From positions 1 to 64,000 of the forward strand of contig JACDEB010000002.1 in NCBI GenBank assembly GCA_013816595.1: a DNA stretch of 64,000 bases, given 5' to 3'. Below the pieces are notes generated by a model that saw only the letters and a list, made by a program, of their open reading frames with translations, made no database searches and was not told where the DNA came from. Within the stretch, counting starts at the first letter, position 1; each line of letters starts with the position of its first letter. Below are positions 20,969 to 31,304 of this stretch, in pieces. The position numbers and the translations under genes were made by a program. Source of the DNA: Sphingomonas sp. (lineage in GTDB: Bacteria; Pseudomonadota; Alphaproteobacteria; Sphingomonadales; Sphingomonadaceae).

Positions 20969-21333
20969 GCTTTCGATCACTCCTCATCGCGTTGCTTCTG
21001 ACCACCGGCGCGAGCGCCGCATCGGCCCAAACGCCGGCGGTCAATCAAGCCCGCGCAAATGGCGTGGTGGGTGAACGGTTCGACGGATTTCTGGGCGTTG
21101 CCGCGACCGCCAGCGGAGCGGTCCGAAGCCAGGTTTCGACCATCAACATCCGCCGCCGGGCGCTCTATTCGCGGCTCGCGGCGAGCAAGGGCGCATCCGC
21201 CCAGGACGTCGGGATCACGGCTGGCTGCCAGCTGCTCGACCGGCTCGTAATTGGCCAGGCCTATATGCTCGCTGACGGCGTGTGGCGGCGGCGCGCCGCC
21301 GGACGCTCTCCAGTCCCCGATTATTGCCGCTAA
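20965..21333 (+). CDS. ydbL: YdbL-family (DUF1318) protein, signal peptide
   Basis: MSFRSLLIALLLTTGASAASAQTPAVNQARANGVVGERFDGFLG; ATG overlaps ynbE stop. Confidence 0.82.
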   Translation: MSFRSLLIALLLTTGASAASAQTPAVNQARANGVVGERFDGFLGVAATASGAVRSQVSTINIRRRALYSRLAASKGASAQDVGITAGCQLLDRLVIGQAYMLADGVWRRRAAGRSPVPDYCR

Positions 21334-22084
21334 CGCTCGGCCGGCGCGAAGCTGGCCCGAAATTGCGGCTTGAGCGCCGCTACCAGCGCTGAAGTCACCG
21401 GCAGGCTGATGTCATAATCGCCCTCGACATAAGGTCCCGCGACATATGGGTCGGCGTGGATCGTCATCGTTGCGAACGGACGACCCGCCTTTCCCTCCGG
21501 AATGATCGCCAGTTGGGCAAATTTCGGACATTGGTAGAACGGATCCCCGGCGAAGTCGCCGGCTGCCGCATCCTCGGGGCCGCGGCGCTCAAGCCGTTCC
21601 TTGTCGAGCGCTGCACAATAGCTTTTGCGCAATGCCGCCGCGCTGCCCGCCGCGCCGCTGGTGAATAGGCCATCGAACGCCATTCTACGATTGAGCGTGC
21701 GGTCCCACAGCATCGCCGAGGTGCCGTGATTGGGATGAGCGCCGCCAGTAAATTCGTACCATTCCCTGGTCAGGCTGAGCAGACGCGCGGTCTGGCCGAC
21801 GCTCGCCACCTCGACCGAACTCTCGTAGGCGTTGAAGGGTAGTCCCGCTTGCCGCGCTCGGCCTTGTCGGTCGCCGCTGCAGCCAGCAGCTGGCGCCGGT
21901 TCTTGATCGCGGCCGAGCGGATGATCGCAAGCAACGGCGGGATTGCGCTGACTTCGGCGGGCCAGGCGAGGTGCCGCTCAAGCAGGCTGGTCTTGAAAAT
22001 GAGCTCGCCAGCCGTAGCCGCGGGCCGGCCAATCGCGCTTGCCGCGGCGACCAGCATGACGGTTGCGAAAACGGGCTTGCGCAT
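21330..22084 (-). pseudogene. DUF3298-like secreted protein with a 1-nt frameshift near 21838
   Basis: MRKPVFATVMLVAAASAIGRPAATAGELIFKTSLLERHLAWPAEVSAIP...AERGKRDYP then frame change to FNAYESSVEVASVGQTARLLSLTREWYEFTGGAHPNHG. Confidence 0.7.
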
Positions 22085-22246
22085 GGCTCGGATATGACAG
22101 CGATCCATGGTCCGCGAAAGGTGCCGCGGTTGACTATCGCCGGTGCGGTTCATAAAGGGTCGGCGCCTTGGCGGAATCATTTTCGCCATGCTCCTCGCCT
22201 TTGCCTGCCCCACTCACTGGCCGGGGCGACGCACAAGGGAAGACGC

Positions 22247-22582
22247 ATGGTCGAAGACGAATCCGGGCAAAGTTCAAGGCTTTCACCTGATGAACGGCTC
22301 GAATCGCTCGATCGGCGGCTCGGCAAGGCTCAGCAGGAAGAAGCCAGGAAGGCGGCCAAGGTGCAGGGCGACCCCAATATGCGGGCCGGCCAGCAGGTGC
22401 TCAGTCACCTCGTCGGAGCGCCGCTTGGCGGCGGCTTGCTCGGCTGGGTCCTGGACCGCTGGCTACATACCGCGCCGTGGCTTTTGCTGGTGCTGATGTT
22501 TGGCGGGTTCGCCGTCGGCATCATGAACGTACTCAGGATTTCAAAAACGCCCGGCGGCCGCGGCCCTGGCGAAGGACGGTAA
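22247..22582 (+). CDS. atpI: ATP synthase assembly protein AtpI/AtpZ-like
   Basis: GQQVLSHLVGAPLGGGLLGWVLDRWLHTAPWLLLVLMFGGFAVG, upstream of atpB. Confidence 0.85.
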   Translation: MVEDESGQSSRLSPDERLESLDRRLGKAQQEEARKAAKVQGDPNMRAGQQVLSHLVGAPLGGGLLGWVLDRWLHTAPWLLLVLMFGGFAVGIMNVLRISKTPGGRGPGEGR

Positions 22583-22589
22583 CAAGAAT

Positions 22590-23363
22590 ATGGCTTCCGC
22601 CAAGATCGACCCGATGCATCAGTTCGTGATTCAGCCGATCGCTCCGCTGAACGTCGGTGGCTATGACGTCAGCTTCACCAACAGCGCGCTGTGGATGCTT
22701 CTGGCACTGGTCGTGATCTTCAGCTTCATGTCGCTAGGAATGAAGCGTCAGCTGGTTCCCGGCCGGTGGCAAATGGCGGTCGAGGAAGTGACCGGCTTCA
22801 TCAACAGCATGGCTGGAGCGACGATCGGGCCGGAAGGCAAGAAGTTCGTCCCGTTGCTGTTTTCGCTGTTCACCTTCATCCTCGTCGCGAATTTCCTTGG
22901 ATTGCTGCCGCTGGCGCTCATTCCCGGCGTTCACCCGTTCACCAGTACGAGCCATTTCAGCGTCACCGGCATACTTGCGATCATCAGCTTTTCGATCGTC
23001 CTGATCGTCGGTTTCTGGCGCCATGGACTGCATTTCTTCAGCCTGTTCATTCCCTCGGGCGTGCCGTGGTACATGGCCGCGTTCCTGTTCCCGATCGAAC
23101 TTATCAGCTTCTTGGTGCGGCCGTTTAGCCTCGGCCTGCGTCTGTTCGTCGCGATGTTCGCCGGTCACATTCTGATGGAGGTGTTCGGAAGCTTCATCGT
23201 CACCGGGTTCAATGGCGGCGCGGTTGGCTGGGGCGTCGGCATCCTTAGTATGGTGTTCATCATCTTCGTCAGCGCGCTCGAAATCCTGGTTTGCCTGATC
23301 CAGGCCTATGTCTTCACTTTGCTCACTGCGGTCTATCTCAACGATGCCGTCAATCTTCACTAA
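22590..23363 (+). CDS. atpB: F0F1 ATP synthase subunit a
   Basis: HQFVIQPIAPLNVGGYDVSFTNSALWMLLALV...FVRP SLGLRLFVAMFAGHILMEVF. Confidence 0.97.
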   Translation: MASAKIDPMHQFVIQPIAPLNVGGYDVSFTNSALWMLLALVVIFSFMSLGMKRQLVPGRWQMAVEEVTGFINSMAGATIGPEGKKFVPLLFSLFTFILVANFLGLLPLALIPGVHPFTSTSHFSVTGILAIISFSIVLIVGFWRHGLHFFSLFIPSGVPWYMAAFLFPIELISFLVRPFSLGLRLFVAMFAGHILMEVFGSFIVTGFNGGAVGWGVGILSMVFIIFVSALEILVCLIQAYVFTLLTAVYLNDAVNLH

Positions 23364-23387
23364 GTCGTTCATTCAAGGAGTTTAAAA

Positions 23388-23615
23388 ATGGATCTCGCTT
23401 CTGCTCAAGTTATCGGTGCCGGTCTTGCGGCAATCGGCGTTGGCGCTGCTGCAATCGGCGTCGGCAATGTCTTCGGTTCGTTCCTCGAAAGCGCAGTGCG
23501 CAATCCGGCGGCTTCGGACGGTCAGTTCACGCGCGTGCTGATCGGCTTCGCCGCGGCCGAACTTCTCGGCCTCATCGCCTTCGCCGTCGCGATGATCATT
23601 CTCTACGCTCGTTAA
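23388..23615 (+). CDS. atpE: F0F1 ATP synthase subunit c
   Basis: GAGLAAIGVGAAAIGVGNVFGSFLESAVRNPAASDGQF...FAAAELLGLIAF. Confidence 0.97.
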   Translation: MDLASAQVIGAGLAAIGVGAAAIGVGNVFGSFLESAVRNPAASDGQFTRVLIGFAAAELLGLIAFAVAMIILYAR

Positions 23616-23649
23616 GTTTTCGACGACGAACGTCTAGCTCGAGGACCTT

Positions 23650-24141
23650 ATGCCTCAGATCGAACAACTTCCGGTCATTTTCTTCTCGCAGCTGTTTTGG
23701 CTGCTGCTGGTGTTTGGAATCATCTTCTTCGGCATCGGCCGGGGGATGCTGCCCAAGATCCAGTCGACGGTCGATGCCCGCGAAGCAAAGATCGCGGCCG
23801 ACCTGGCGGCTGCCGAGAAGGCCCGCGAAACTGCCGATGCGACCGAGCAGGCGTGGCGCGACAAGGTCGATTCGGCCCGTGCCGAAGCTTCAAAGGTCGC
23901 GATCGAGGCGAAGGACCTGAGCGCTCGGGAAACCGAAGTCAGGGTGCGCAAATCAGCCGAGAAGATTGCGAAGAAGGCCGAGGCAGCCGAAACTCGCATC
24001 CGCGACGCAGCCAGCGCTGCCCGAGCGGAGATCGAGGCCGTCGCGACCGAGGCTGCGCAGGATATGGTCGGTCGGCTGACCGGCCTCGCGATCGACAAAA
24101 AAGACGCCGCTGCGGCGGTGAAGGCGGAATTACATGGTTGA
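23650..24141 (+). CDS. F0F1 ATP synthase subunit b'
   Basis: FFSQLFWLLLVFGIIFFGIGRGMLPKIQSTVDAREAKIAADL. Confidence 0.93.
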   Translation: MPQIEQLPVIFFSQLFWLLLVFGIIFFGIGRGMLPKIQSTVDAREAKIAADLAAAEKARETADATEQAWRDKVDSARAEASKVAIEAKDLSARETEVRVRKSAEKIAKKAEAAETRIRDAASAARAEIEAVATEAAQDMVGRLTGLAIDKKDAAAAVKAELHG

Positions 24142-24679
24142 GGCCGTGACCCAGTCAGTGGTCGAACATCCTTTGGGCGAAGGCTATGAGGAAGCATCGG
24201 CATTCGGGCTCGAAGCGCCGGCGTTCATTGCGCTGGCGATGCTGGTCGTGATTGTCTTTATGCTGTGGAAAAAGGTGCCGAGCGCGATCGGCAAGGCGCT
24301 TGATGAGAAGATCGCGACGATCCGCGATCAGCTCGCCGAAGCCGAGGGCCTGCGCAAGGACGCCGAGGCGTTGAAGGCCGAATATGAAGCCAAGGCGAAA
24401 TCGGTCGACAAGGAGCGCAAGACAATGCTCGAGCGCGCCAGGAAGGAGGCTGACGAAATCGTCGCCAAGGCCGCGGTCGATGCCGAAGCACTGATCGAAC
24501 GCCGCGGCCGCATGGCCGAGGACAAGATCGCCGCCAAAGAAAGGTCGGCGATCAACCAGCTGCGCAATGCCGCGGCCAATGCAGCCACCAATGCAGCGGC
24601 GAAGCTGATCGCCGAGCGCAACGATCCAGCGATCGATGCCAGGCTGATCGATCAGGCGATCGGCGACATCGGCCGCTAG
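24134..24679 (+). CDS. atpF: F0F1 ATP synthase subunit b
   Basis: FIALAMLVVIVFMLWKKVPSAIGKALDEKIATIRDQLAEAEGLRKDAE; overlaps preceding gene. Confidence 0.93.
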   Translation: MVEAVTQSVVEHPLGEGYEEASAFGLEAPAFIALAMLVVIVFMLWKKVPSAIGKALDEKIATIRDQLAEAEGLRKDAEALKAEYEAKAKSVDKERKTMLERARKEADEIVAKAAVDAEALIERRGRMAEDKIAAKERSAINQLRNAAANAATNAAAKLIAERNDPAIDARLIDQAIGDIGR

Positions 24680-24687
24680 CGCACTTT

Positions 24688-24711
24688 CCTCTCCCCGCAG
24701 GGGGGAAGAGG
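24688..24711. terminator. Candidate stem-loop terminator after the atp operon
   Basis: cctctccccgcaggggggaagagg inverted repeat between convergent genes. Confidence 0.5.
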
Positions 24712-24718
24712 CCGTTGT

Positions 24719-25147
24719 TTATTGCTGATGAGCGCCGCCCTTCTGGCTGACTCCGGACAGCACTTCGGTGGCGGCACCGCTTTGGGCCTCACGGCTGAGG
24801 TCGCCAAGACTGACGATCCCGCACAATTTCGCATCGCTGTCGATGACCGGCATGCGGCGCACCTGCGCCTCGCTCATTTTGGCGGCGACAGCGGCGACAT
24901 CGTCGGTCTCTCGGACGGCGATGATATCGCCGGTCATCAGATCGCGGACCAGCGTTTCCGGGCCGTAGCCCTTGGCGATCCCGCGTACCGCGATATCGCG
25001 GTCGGTGATCATGCCCACCAGCTTGTCGCCGTCGGTGACGGGGATCGATCCGGTATCGGCCGACAGCATGAAGCCGGCGGCTTCCTGGACGGTCTGGTCG
25101 GGGGTCACGGTTTCAACATTTCTGGTCATCACGTCGCAGATTTTCAC
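24719..25147 (-). CDS. CBS-domain pair protein
   Basis: MKICDVMTRNVETVTPDQTVQEAAGFMLSADTGSIPVTDGDKLVGMITDRDI plus second repeat. Confidence 0.92.
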   Translation of the reverse strand: MKICDVMTRNVETVTPDQTVQEAAGFMLSADTGSIPVTDGDKLVGMITDRDIAVRGIAKGYGPETLVRDLMTGDIIAVRETDDVAAVAAKMSEAQVRRMPVIDSDAKLCGIVSLGDLSREAQSGAATEVLSGVSQKGGAHQQ

Positions 25148-25205
25148 ATCCCGTCTCCTTCAGGTTCGGGGCGTCAACGAACGTCTCGGGCCAGCGTTGC
25201 CTTCC

Positions 25206-27230
25206 TTATGGAAGGTTCTCTGTCAGGAGGTCGTAGGTGGCGACCAGCTCGTCCTTCTGGTTGAAGATTTCGACCGCCCAGCGGACTACGCCAGTGTCTT
25301 CGCTCTTGAGGCTTTTTGAGCGCACGGTGAGCTCGACCCGCATCGCATCGCCCGGATAGAGCGGGGTCAGGAAGCGCAGATCTTCGAGGCCCGTATTGGC
25401 CAGGACCGGGCCCGGATCGGGGTCGACGAACAGGCCCGCGGCGAAGCTCAAAATCAGATAGCCATGGGCGACCCGGCCGTCGAAGATCGGCGACGCCTTG
25501 GCCGCCTCCTCGTCCATGTGGGCATAGAAATTATCGCCGGTGAACTCGGCGAAATGCTCGATGTCGGCGACGGTCACGATGCGGCTTGCGGTCTTGAGCG
25601 TGTCGCCGATGGCAAGCTCGCTCATGCGTTTGCGGAACGGGTGGGCGTCGGTGATGAAATTTTTGGGCCCGCCGGGAATATATTGTTCGCTGATGGCGGC
25701 TATCATCGCCGGGGTCGATTGGATCGCGGTCCGCTGCATGTAATGTTTAACGCCGCGAATGCCGCCCATTTCCTCGCTTCCGCCGGCCCGGCCCGGCCCG
25801 CCATGGACTAGCACCGGCAGCGGCGAGCCATGACCGGTCGATTCCTTGAAATTGTCGCGGTTGATGACCAGCATCCGCCCGTGGAATGCGGCCGCGCCCT
25901 GAATGAAGTCGCGCGCCGCGTCGGCCGAAAAGCTGAATAGCGAGAGGACCAGGCTGCCCATGCCGCGATTGGCCAGCGCCACCGCATCGGCCAGGTCGCG
26001 GTAGGGCATGATCGTGCTGACCGGTCCAAATGCCTCGACGTCGTGGACTGCGCTGCTGTGCCACGGATCGTCGGCGCGGAGCAGGATCGGCTGCATGAAC
26101 GCGCCTCCATCGGGGCCAGCTGAGGCGTCGGGATCGCCGGCAACGATCCGCGCGCCCGAAGCGACCAGTTTCTTGACCTGAGCGCGGACGTCGTCGCGCT
26201 GGGCACAGCTGACTAGCGCCCCCATCCGGCTCGCCTCCTCGCGCGGGTCGCCGACGGTAGTTTTCGCCAGCCTGTCGCGGATCGCCCCCTCGAGCGCGTC
26301 GAGAAACTCGGCCGGGGCCATGGCGCGGCGGATGGCGGTGCATTTCTGCCCCGCCTTGACCGTCATTTCATTGACCACTTCCTTGACGAACAGGTCGAAC
26401 TCGGGCGTGTCCGGACCCGCATCGGGACCAAGCACCGAGGCGTTGAGGCTGTCCTGCTCGGCGACGAACTTGACCGATTCGCGCTGGACTACCGGGTGAC
26501 TCTTGAGCTTGAGCGCGGTGGATGCCGAACCGGTGAAGCTGACCACGTCTTGCCCGCCGAGATGGTCGAACAAATCGCCGACCCCGCCGACGATTAGCTG
26601 GATCGCGCCCGGCGGCAGCAGGCCGGTCTCGACCATCACCCGGAACGCAGCCTCGCACAGATAAGCGGTCGAGCTCGCCGGTTTGACGATCGCCGGCATC
26701 CCCGCGAGCAGCGTCGGGGCGAGTTTCTCGAGCATTCCCCAGACGGGGAAGTTGAAGGCGTTGATGTGGACCGCGGCGCCGTGTAGCGGGGTGTAGATAT
26801 GCTGGCCGATGAAGCTTCCGGTCTTGCTCAACTGCTCGACATCGCCATCGAGCAAGACGTGCGCGTCGGGCAGTTCGCGGCGGCCCTTGGACGAAAAGGA
26901 GAGGAGGGTCATCGCCCCGCCCTCGATGTCGATCCAGCCGTCCTTGCGGGTCGCGCCGGTCAGCGGGTTGAGCGCGTACAGCTCCGCCTTGCGCTCCATG
27001 ATGGCGAGGCCAAGGCCTTTGATCATCCGCGCCCGCTGATGAAAGGTCATCGCCCGCAACGCCGGACCGCCGACGTCGCGGGCGTGGCTCAGCATGGCGC
27101 CGAAATCGAGTCCGGAGGAGCCGGTGCGGGCAATTACGCTGCCGTCGATCGCGCTCGCGATATCGGCGAAATTGCCGTCGCCAGCGATCCAGCGGTCGCG
27201 CTCGTAATTGAGGAGCTGAATGGTTTTCAT
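25206..27230 (-). CDS. paaZ: Bifunctional oxepin-CoA hydrolase / 3-oxo-5,6-dehydrosuberyl-CoA semialdehyde dehydrogenase
   Basis: ALDH domain (NAFNFPVWGMLEKLAPTLLAGMPAIVKPA; VKAGQKCTAIRR) fused to C-terminal MaoC-like domain. Confidence 0.92.
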   Translation of the reverse strand: MKTIQLLNYERDRWIAGDGNFADIASAIDGSVIARTGSSGLDFGAMLSHARDVGGPALRAMTFHQRARMIKGLGLAIMERKAELYALNPLTGATRKDGWIDIEGGAMTLLSFSSKGRRELPDAHVLLDGDVEQLSKTGSFIGQHIYTPLHGAAVHINAFNFPVWGMLEKLAPTLLAGMPAIVKPASSTAYLCEAAFRVMVETGLLPPGAIQLIVGGVGDLFDHLGGQDVVSFTGSASTALKLKSHPVVQRESVKFVAEQDSLNASVLGPDAGPDTPEFDLFVKEVVNEMTVKAGQKCTAIRRAMAPAEFLDALEGAIRDRLAKTTVGDPREEASRMGALVSCAQRDDVRAQVKKLVASGARIVAGDPDASAGPDGGAFMQPILLRADDPWHSSAVHDVEAFGPVSTIMPYRDLADAVALANRGMGSLVLSLFSFSADAARDFIQGAAAFHGRMLVINRDNFKESTGHGSPLPVLVHGGPGRAGGSEEMGGIRGVKHYMQRTAIQSTPAMIAAISEQYIPGGPKNFITDAHPFRKRMSELAIGDTLKTASRIVTVADIEHFAEFTGDNFYAHMDEEAAKASPIFDGRVAHGYLILSFAAGLFVDPDPGPVLANTGLEDLRFLTPLYPGDAMRVELTVRSKSLKSEDTGVVRWAVEIFNQKDELVATYDLLTENLP

Positions 27231-27240
27231 CGGGTGGCCT

Positions 27241-28008
27241 TCACCGTCTGGGCTCAAGCATCTTGAAGTCGAAGGCGCGGGCGACCGGATGGCTGGTCGA
27301 CAATCCGCCATCGACGACCAGCGCCTGGCCGTTGACGTAAGATGAATCGTCCGACGCCAGAAACAGCGCGGCCTGTGCGATTTCGATTGGCTCGCCGCCG
27401 CGGCGCAGCGGGTTGAGCTCGCCGATCCGGCTGCCGTGGCCGCGATCGCGAGCGCCCTGGTACATCGGCTTGGTCATGCCCGTCTCGATCAGTCCGGGGC
27501 AGATGGCATTGACCCTGATGCCGCTGCCGCCGAGCTGCTGCGACGCGTTCTGGACGAGGTTGATGACCCCCGCTTTCGACGCCGAATAGGCTGCTCCGCC
27601 GGCACCCGAGCGAAGCCCGGCGACGCTTGCGGTGCAGATGATCGATCCGCCGCCGCGCGCATTCATCGCCGGGGCGGCATATTTGATCGCCAGGAACGGG
27701 CCGATCAGATTGACGCGGAGAATTTCCGCCCAATCGTCTTCAGTCTGCTCGGTGATATTGGCCATTCCGCCGGACACGCCGGCATTGGCGAAAAAGATGT
27801 CGAGGCCTCCGTGATCGGCGACAGTCTGCTCGACCACCGCCTTGACTGCGGCTTCGTTGCCGGCGTCCATCTGCACCTCGGCGCCAGCCCCGATATCGGA
27901 ACCGACGACCGTCGCGCCCTCGCTTCGAAAGAGGTCGGCGGTGGCTTTGCCGATGCCCGACGCGGCCCCGGTGACGATCGCGATCTTGCCCTGGAGACGT
28001 GTTCCCAT
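27241..28008 (-). CDS. SDR family oxidoreductase
   Basis: [36 protein letters not shown]. Confidence 0.9.
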   Translation of the reverse strand: MGTRLQGKIAIVTGAASGIGKATADLFRSEGATVVGSDIGAGAEVQMDAGNEAAVKAVVEQTVADHGGLDIFFANAGVSGGMANITEQTEDDWAEILRVNLIGPFLAIKYAAPAMNARGGGSIICTASVAGLRSGAGGAAYSASKAGVINLVQNASQQLGGSGIRVNAICPGLIETGMTKPMYQGARDRGHGSRIGELNPLRRGGEPIEIAQAALFLASDDSSYVNGQALVVDGGLSTSHPVARAFDFKMLEPRR

Positions 28009-28066
28009 GGCGCCCCTCATAGCCACGGGGCTGTAACTGGCAAAGTCGGCTGTTATAGCCGCGGCC

Positions 28067-29302
28067 ATGGATTTCAGCGCTCAGCCCCAGGAAACCGAAT
28101 GGCGCGACCGCGTCCGTGCCTTCATGGAGGCCCACGTCCGGCCGGCGGCGCCAATTTATGACCAGCAGCAACGCGAAGGCGAGCGCTGGAAGGTGCTTCC
28201 GATCATCGAAGAACTGAAGGCCAAGGCGCGGGCCCAAGGGCTATGGAATCTGTTCATGCCGCCAGCCCCTGCCGCTGCCCATGTCGACGACAGTTTCGAC
28301 TTCGAAGGCCCCGGCCTGAGCAACCTTCAATATGCCTTTTGCGCCGAGGAAATGGGACGCTTCCTGTGGGCTTCGGAGGCGTTCAACTGCTCGGCGCCCG
28401 ACACCGGTAATATGGAAGTCCTCCACCGCTACGGGACTCGCGAACAAAAGGAGCAGTGGCTGAGGCCGCTGATGAACGGCGAGATTCGCTCGGCCTTCCT
28501 GATGACCGAGCCCGACGTCGCTTCGTCGGATGCGACCAACATCCAGTGCGGCATCGCGGCCAAGGGCAATGGCTATGTCATCAACGGCCGCAAATGGTGG
28601 TCGAGCGGAGCCGGTGATCCGCGCTGCAAGATCGCGATCGTCATGGGCAAGACCGATCCCGCCGCCGAGAAACACAAGCAGCAGTCGATGATCCTGATGC
28701 CGCTCAATGCCGACGGGGTGGACGTCGTTCGCCACTTGCCGGTGTTCGGTTATGACGATGCGCCGCACGGCCATATGGAAATCGCGCTCGACGAGGTCGC
28801 GGTGCCGCATTCGAACATGCTGCTCGGCGAAGGCCGCGGGTTCGAAATCGCTCAGGGACGGCTTGGGCCGGGGCGGATCCACCATTGCATGCGGATCATC
28901 GGCGCTGCGGAAGAAGCAATTGAGCTGATGGTCAAAAGGCTGCAGTCGCGGGTCGCGTTCGGCAAGACCCTGGCCGAGCAGTCGGTGTGGGAGGAACGGG
29001 TCGCCGACGCTCGGATCAATATCGAAGTGACCCGACTGTTGTGCCTCAAGGCGGCGGACATGATGGATCGGTCGGGCAACAAGGCGGCGCAGCGGGAAAT
29101 CGCGATGATCAAGGTGGCGGCGCCGCTGATGGCGCTGAAGGTCATCGACGATGCCATCCAGGCCTTTGGCGGGGCCGGGGTGTCGGAGGATACGGGCTTG
29201 GCGCGGGCCTATGCGTCGATCCGGACCTTGCGGCTGGCCGACGGCCCCGATGAGGTCCACCGCCGCGCCATCGCCCGCCTGGAATATAAGAAGCACCAGT
29301 GA
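28067..29302 (+). CDS. Acyl-CoA dehydrogenase family protein
   Basis: [49 protein letters not shown]. Confidence 0.92.
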   Translation: MDFSAQPQETEWRDRVRAFMEAHVRPAAPIYDQQQREGERWKVLPIIEELKAKARAQGLWNLFMPPAPAAAHVDDSFDFEGPGLSNLQYAFCAEEMGRFLWASEAFNCSAPDTGNMEVLHRYGTREQKEQWLRPLMNGEIRSAFLMTEPDVASSDATNIQCGIAAKGNGYVINGRKWWSSGAGDPRCKIAIVMGKTDPAAEKHKQQSMILMPLNADGVDVVRHLPVFGYDDAPHGHMEIALDEVAVPHSNMLLGEGRGFEIAQGRLGPGRIHHCMRIIGAAEEAIELMVKRLQSRVAFGKTLAEQSVWEERVADARINIEVTRLLCLKAADMMDRSGNKAAQREIAMIKVAAPLMALKVIDDAIQAFGGAGVSEDTGLARAYASIRTLRLADGPDEVHRRAIARLEYKKHQ

Positions 29303-30339
29303 GCGAAGCGGCGATCGATAGTCCGGCGCTCGGCGCCTGGCTCGAAGCGAATGTGGCGGGCTTCACACCGCCGTTCAACCTGACCAAATTCGATTTCGGC
29401 CAGTCCAACCCGACCTATCGCGTCCGAGCGGCGTCGGGCGATTATGTGCTTCGCCGAAAACCGTCGGGATCATTGCTCCCCTCCGCCCACGCCGTCGACC
29501 GCGAATATCGCCTTCTCGGCGGACTTTTCCCGCTCGGTTTTCCGGTGCCAAGACCGTTTGCCTTGTGCGAGGACGCGGGCGTCATCGGCTCCATTTTCTA
29601 CATCATGGAACTGGCCCGCGGGCAGTCCTACGCCAATGGCGCCTTGCCCCAGTTCGATCCCGCGACGCGCGGGCGCATCTACGGGCAATTGGTCGACACA
29701 TTGGCCGATCTCCACACCATCGACCCAGCCGCTGCGGGCCTCGGGGATTTCGGCAAGCCGGGCAATTATTTCGAACGGCAGGTCGCGCGCTGGACCCGCC
29801 AATATCGCGATTCAGAAACCGATTATCTCCCCGAAATGGAACGGCTGATCGCCTTCCTCCCCGAAAGCCTGCCCGAGCAGGCGCGGGTGGCGATCGTCCA
29901 CGGCGATTATCGCATCGACAATGTCCTGTTCGACGGCGACGGGACCTTGGCCGCGGTGCTCGATTGGGAATTGGCGACGCTCGGCGATCCGCTCGCCGAT
30001 TTCTCCTATCTCGCGATGCAATGGGTGATGCCCGCGGACGGTGCGTCGGGCCTTAGCGGACTCGACCTTGAGGCACTTGGAATTCCGACCCTGGAGGAGA
30101 TCGCCGGGCGCTATTCGGCGCGCTCCGGAGTGGATGTCGCGGCCCATCTCGACTGGTATTTCGCCTATAATCTGTTCCGCCTCGCGGCGATCGTCCAGGG
30201 CATCAAGAAGCGCGTTATCGATGGCACCGCATCGAGCACCAAGGCGGCCGAAATGGCCAAGCGCGTGCCGGAATTGTCGGCCGCCGCATGGCGCTGTGCG
30301 CAGGCGGCCGGCGTGATGATGAAATTTGTGGAGGAATGA
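29299..30339 (+). CDS. APH-type phosphotransferase family protein
   Basis: [36 protein letters not shown]. Confidence 0.9.
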   Translation: MSEAAIDSPALGAWLEANVAGFTPPFNLTKFDFGQSNPTYRVRAASGDYVLRRKPSGSLLPSAHAVDREYRLLGGLFPLGFPVPRPFALCEDAGVIGSIFYIMELARGQSYANGALPQFDPATRGRIYGQLVDTLADLHTIDPAAAGLGDFGKPGNYFERQVARWTRQYRDSETDYLPEMERLIAFLPESLPEQARVAIVHGDYRIDNVLFDGDGTLAAVLDWELATLGDPLADFSYLAMQWVMPADGASGLSGLDLEALGIPTLEEIAGRYSARSGVDVAAHLDWYFAYNLFRLAAIVQGIKKRVIDGTASSTKAAEMAKRVPELSAAAWRCAQAAGVMMKFVEE

Positions 30340-30341
30340 TC

Positions 30342-31298
30342 ATGGATCCCGTTCGGCCGATCGCACTTGGCGATATCGAGCAAGCCCGCGAGCGCATCGC
30401 CGGGACGGTCATCAGGACCCCGCTGGTCAAGCTCGACGCCGGCCGGGGCAGCGCCGAAATCTATCTCAAGCTCGAAAATCTCCAGCCGACCAATGCGTAC
30501 AAGATCCGCGGCGCGGCCAATGCCGTCGCCCGATTGTCCGAGGAGGAGCGTTCACGCGGAGTGTGGACGATCAGCGCCGGCAATGCCGGGCAGGGCGTTG
30601 CTTATGCCGCGCGTGCTTTGGGCGTGCCCTGTTCGGTGGTCGCCATCGAAACCGCGCCGCAAACCAAGCTCGACCGGATGCGCGCTTTGGGAGCGACGAT
30701 CGTGCCCGTGTCCTACGAGGAGGCGTGGCGCGCCGCCGAGGCGCATGCCTTCGCAGGCATGGACGGCACCTTCATCCATCCGTTCGACAATCACGATTTC
30801 ATTGCCGGCCATGGCACCATGGGCCTTGAGATCATGGAGGATTTGCCTGCGGTCCGAACAGTGATCGCGGCGATTGGCGGCGGTGGGCTGATCACCGGCC
30901 TCGGAAGCGCGGTCAAGGCGATCGATCCGACGGTGGAGGTGATCGGTGCCGAACCCGAAACCGCGGCGCCTTACGCGCTGTCGTTGGAGCAGGGCGGCCC
31001 GCGCCGCTTCACCGACTGGACGCCGTCGTTCGTCGATGGCGCCGGCGGGCAGAGTGTGACCCAGCGCATGTGGGAGCGGATGCAGCCGGTCGTCGACCGC
31101 ACGATCATCGTCTCGCTCGAGGAGACACGTCAGGCGATGCGCCTGATGGCGGACAAGGCGCGGGCAATTTCCGAAGGAGCGGGCGCCTTGTCGGTTGCCG
31201 CGGCGCTCGGTGGGAAAGCCGGCGACGGCCCGATCGTGTGCGTCGTTTCCGGCGGCAACATTGATCTCGCCAAGTTCAGCGAGCTGATCTCCATTTAA
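30342..31298 (+). CDS. PLP-dependent threonine/serine dehydratase-like enzyme
   Basis: LKLENLQPTNAYKIRGAANAV, IAAIGGGGLITGL. Confidence 0.87.
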   Translation: MDPVRPIALGDIEQARERIAGTVIRTPLVKLDAGRGSAEIYLKLENLQPTNAYKIRGAANAVARLSEEERSRGVWTISAGNAGQGVAYAARALGVPCSVVAIETAPQTKLDRMRALGATIVPVSYEEAWRAAEAHAFAGMDGTFIHPFDNHDFIAGHGTMGLEIMEDLPAVRTVIAAIGGGGLITGLGSAVKAIDPTVEVIGAEPETAAPYALSLEQGGPRRFTDWTPSFVDGAGGQSVTQRMWERMQPVVDRTIIVSLEETRQAMRLMADKARAISEGAGALSVAAALGGKAGDGPIVCVVSGGNIDLAKFSELISI

Positions 31299-31304
31299 GC
31301 CCGC

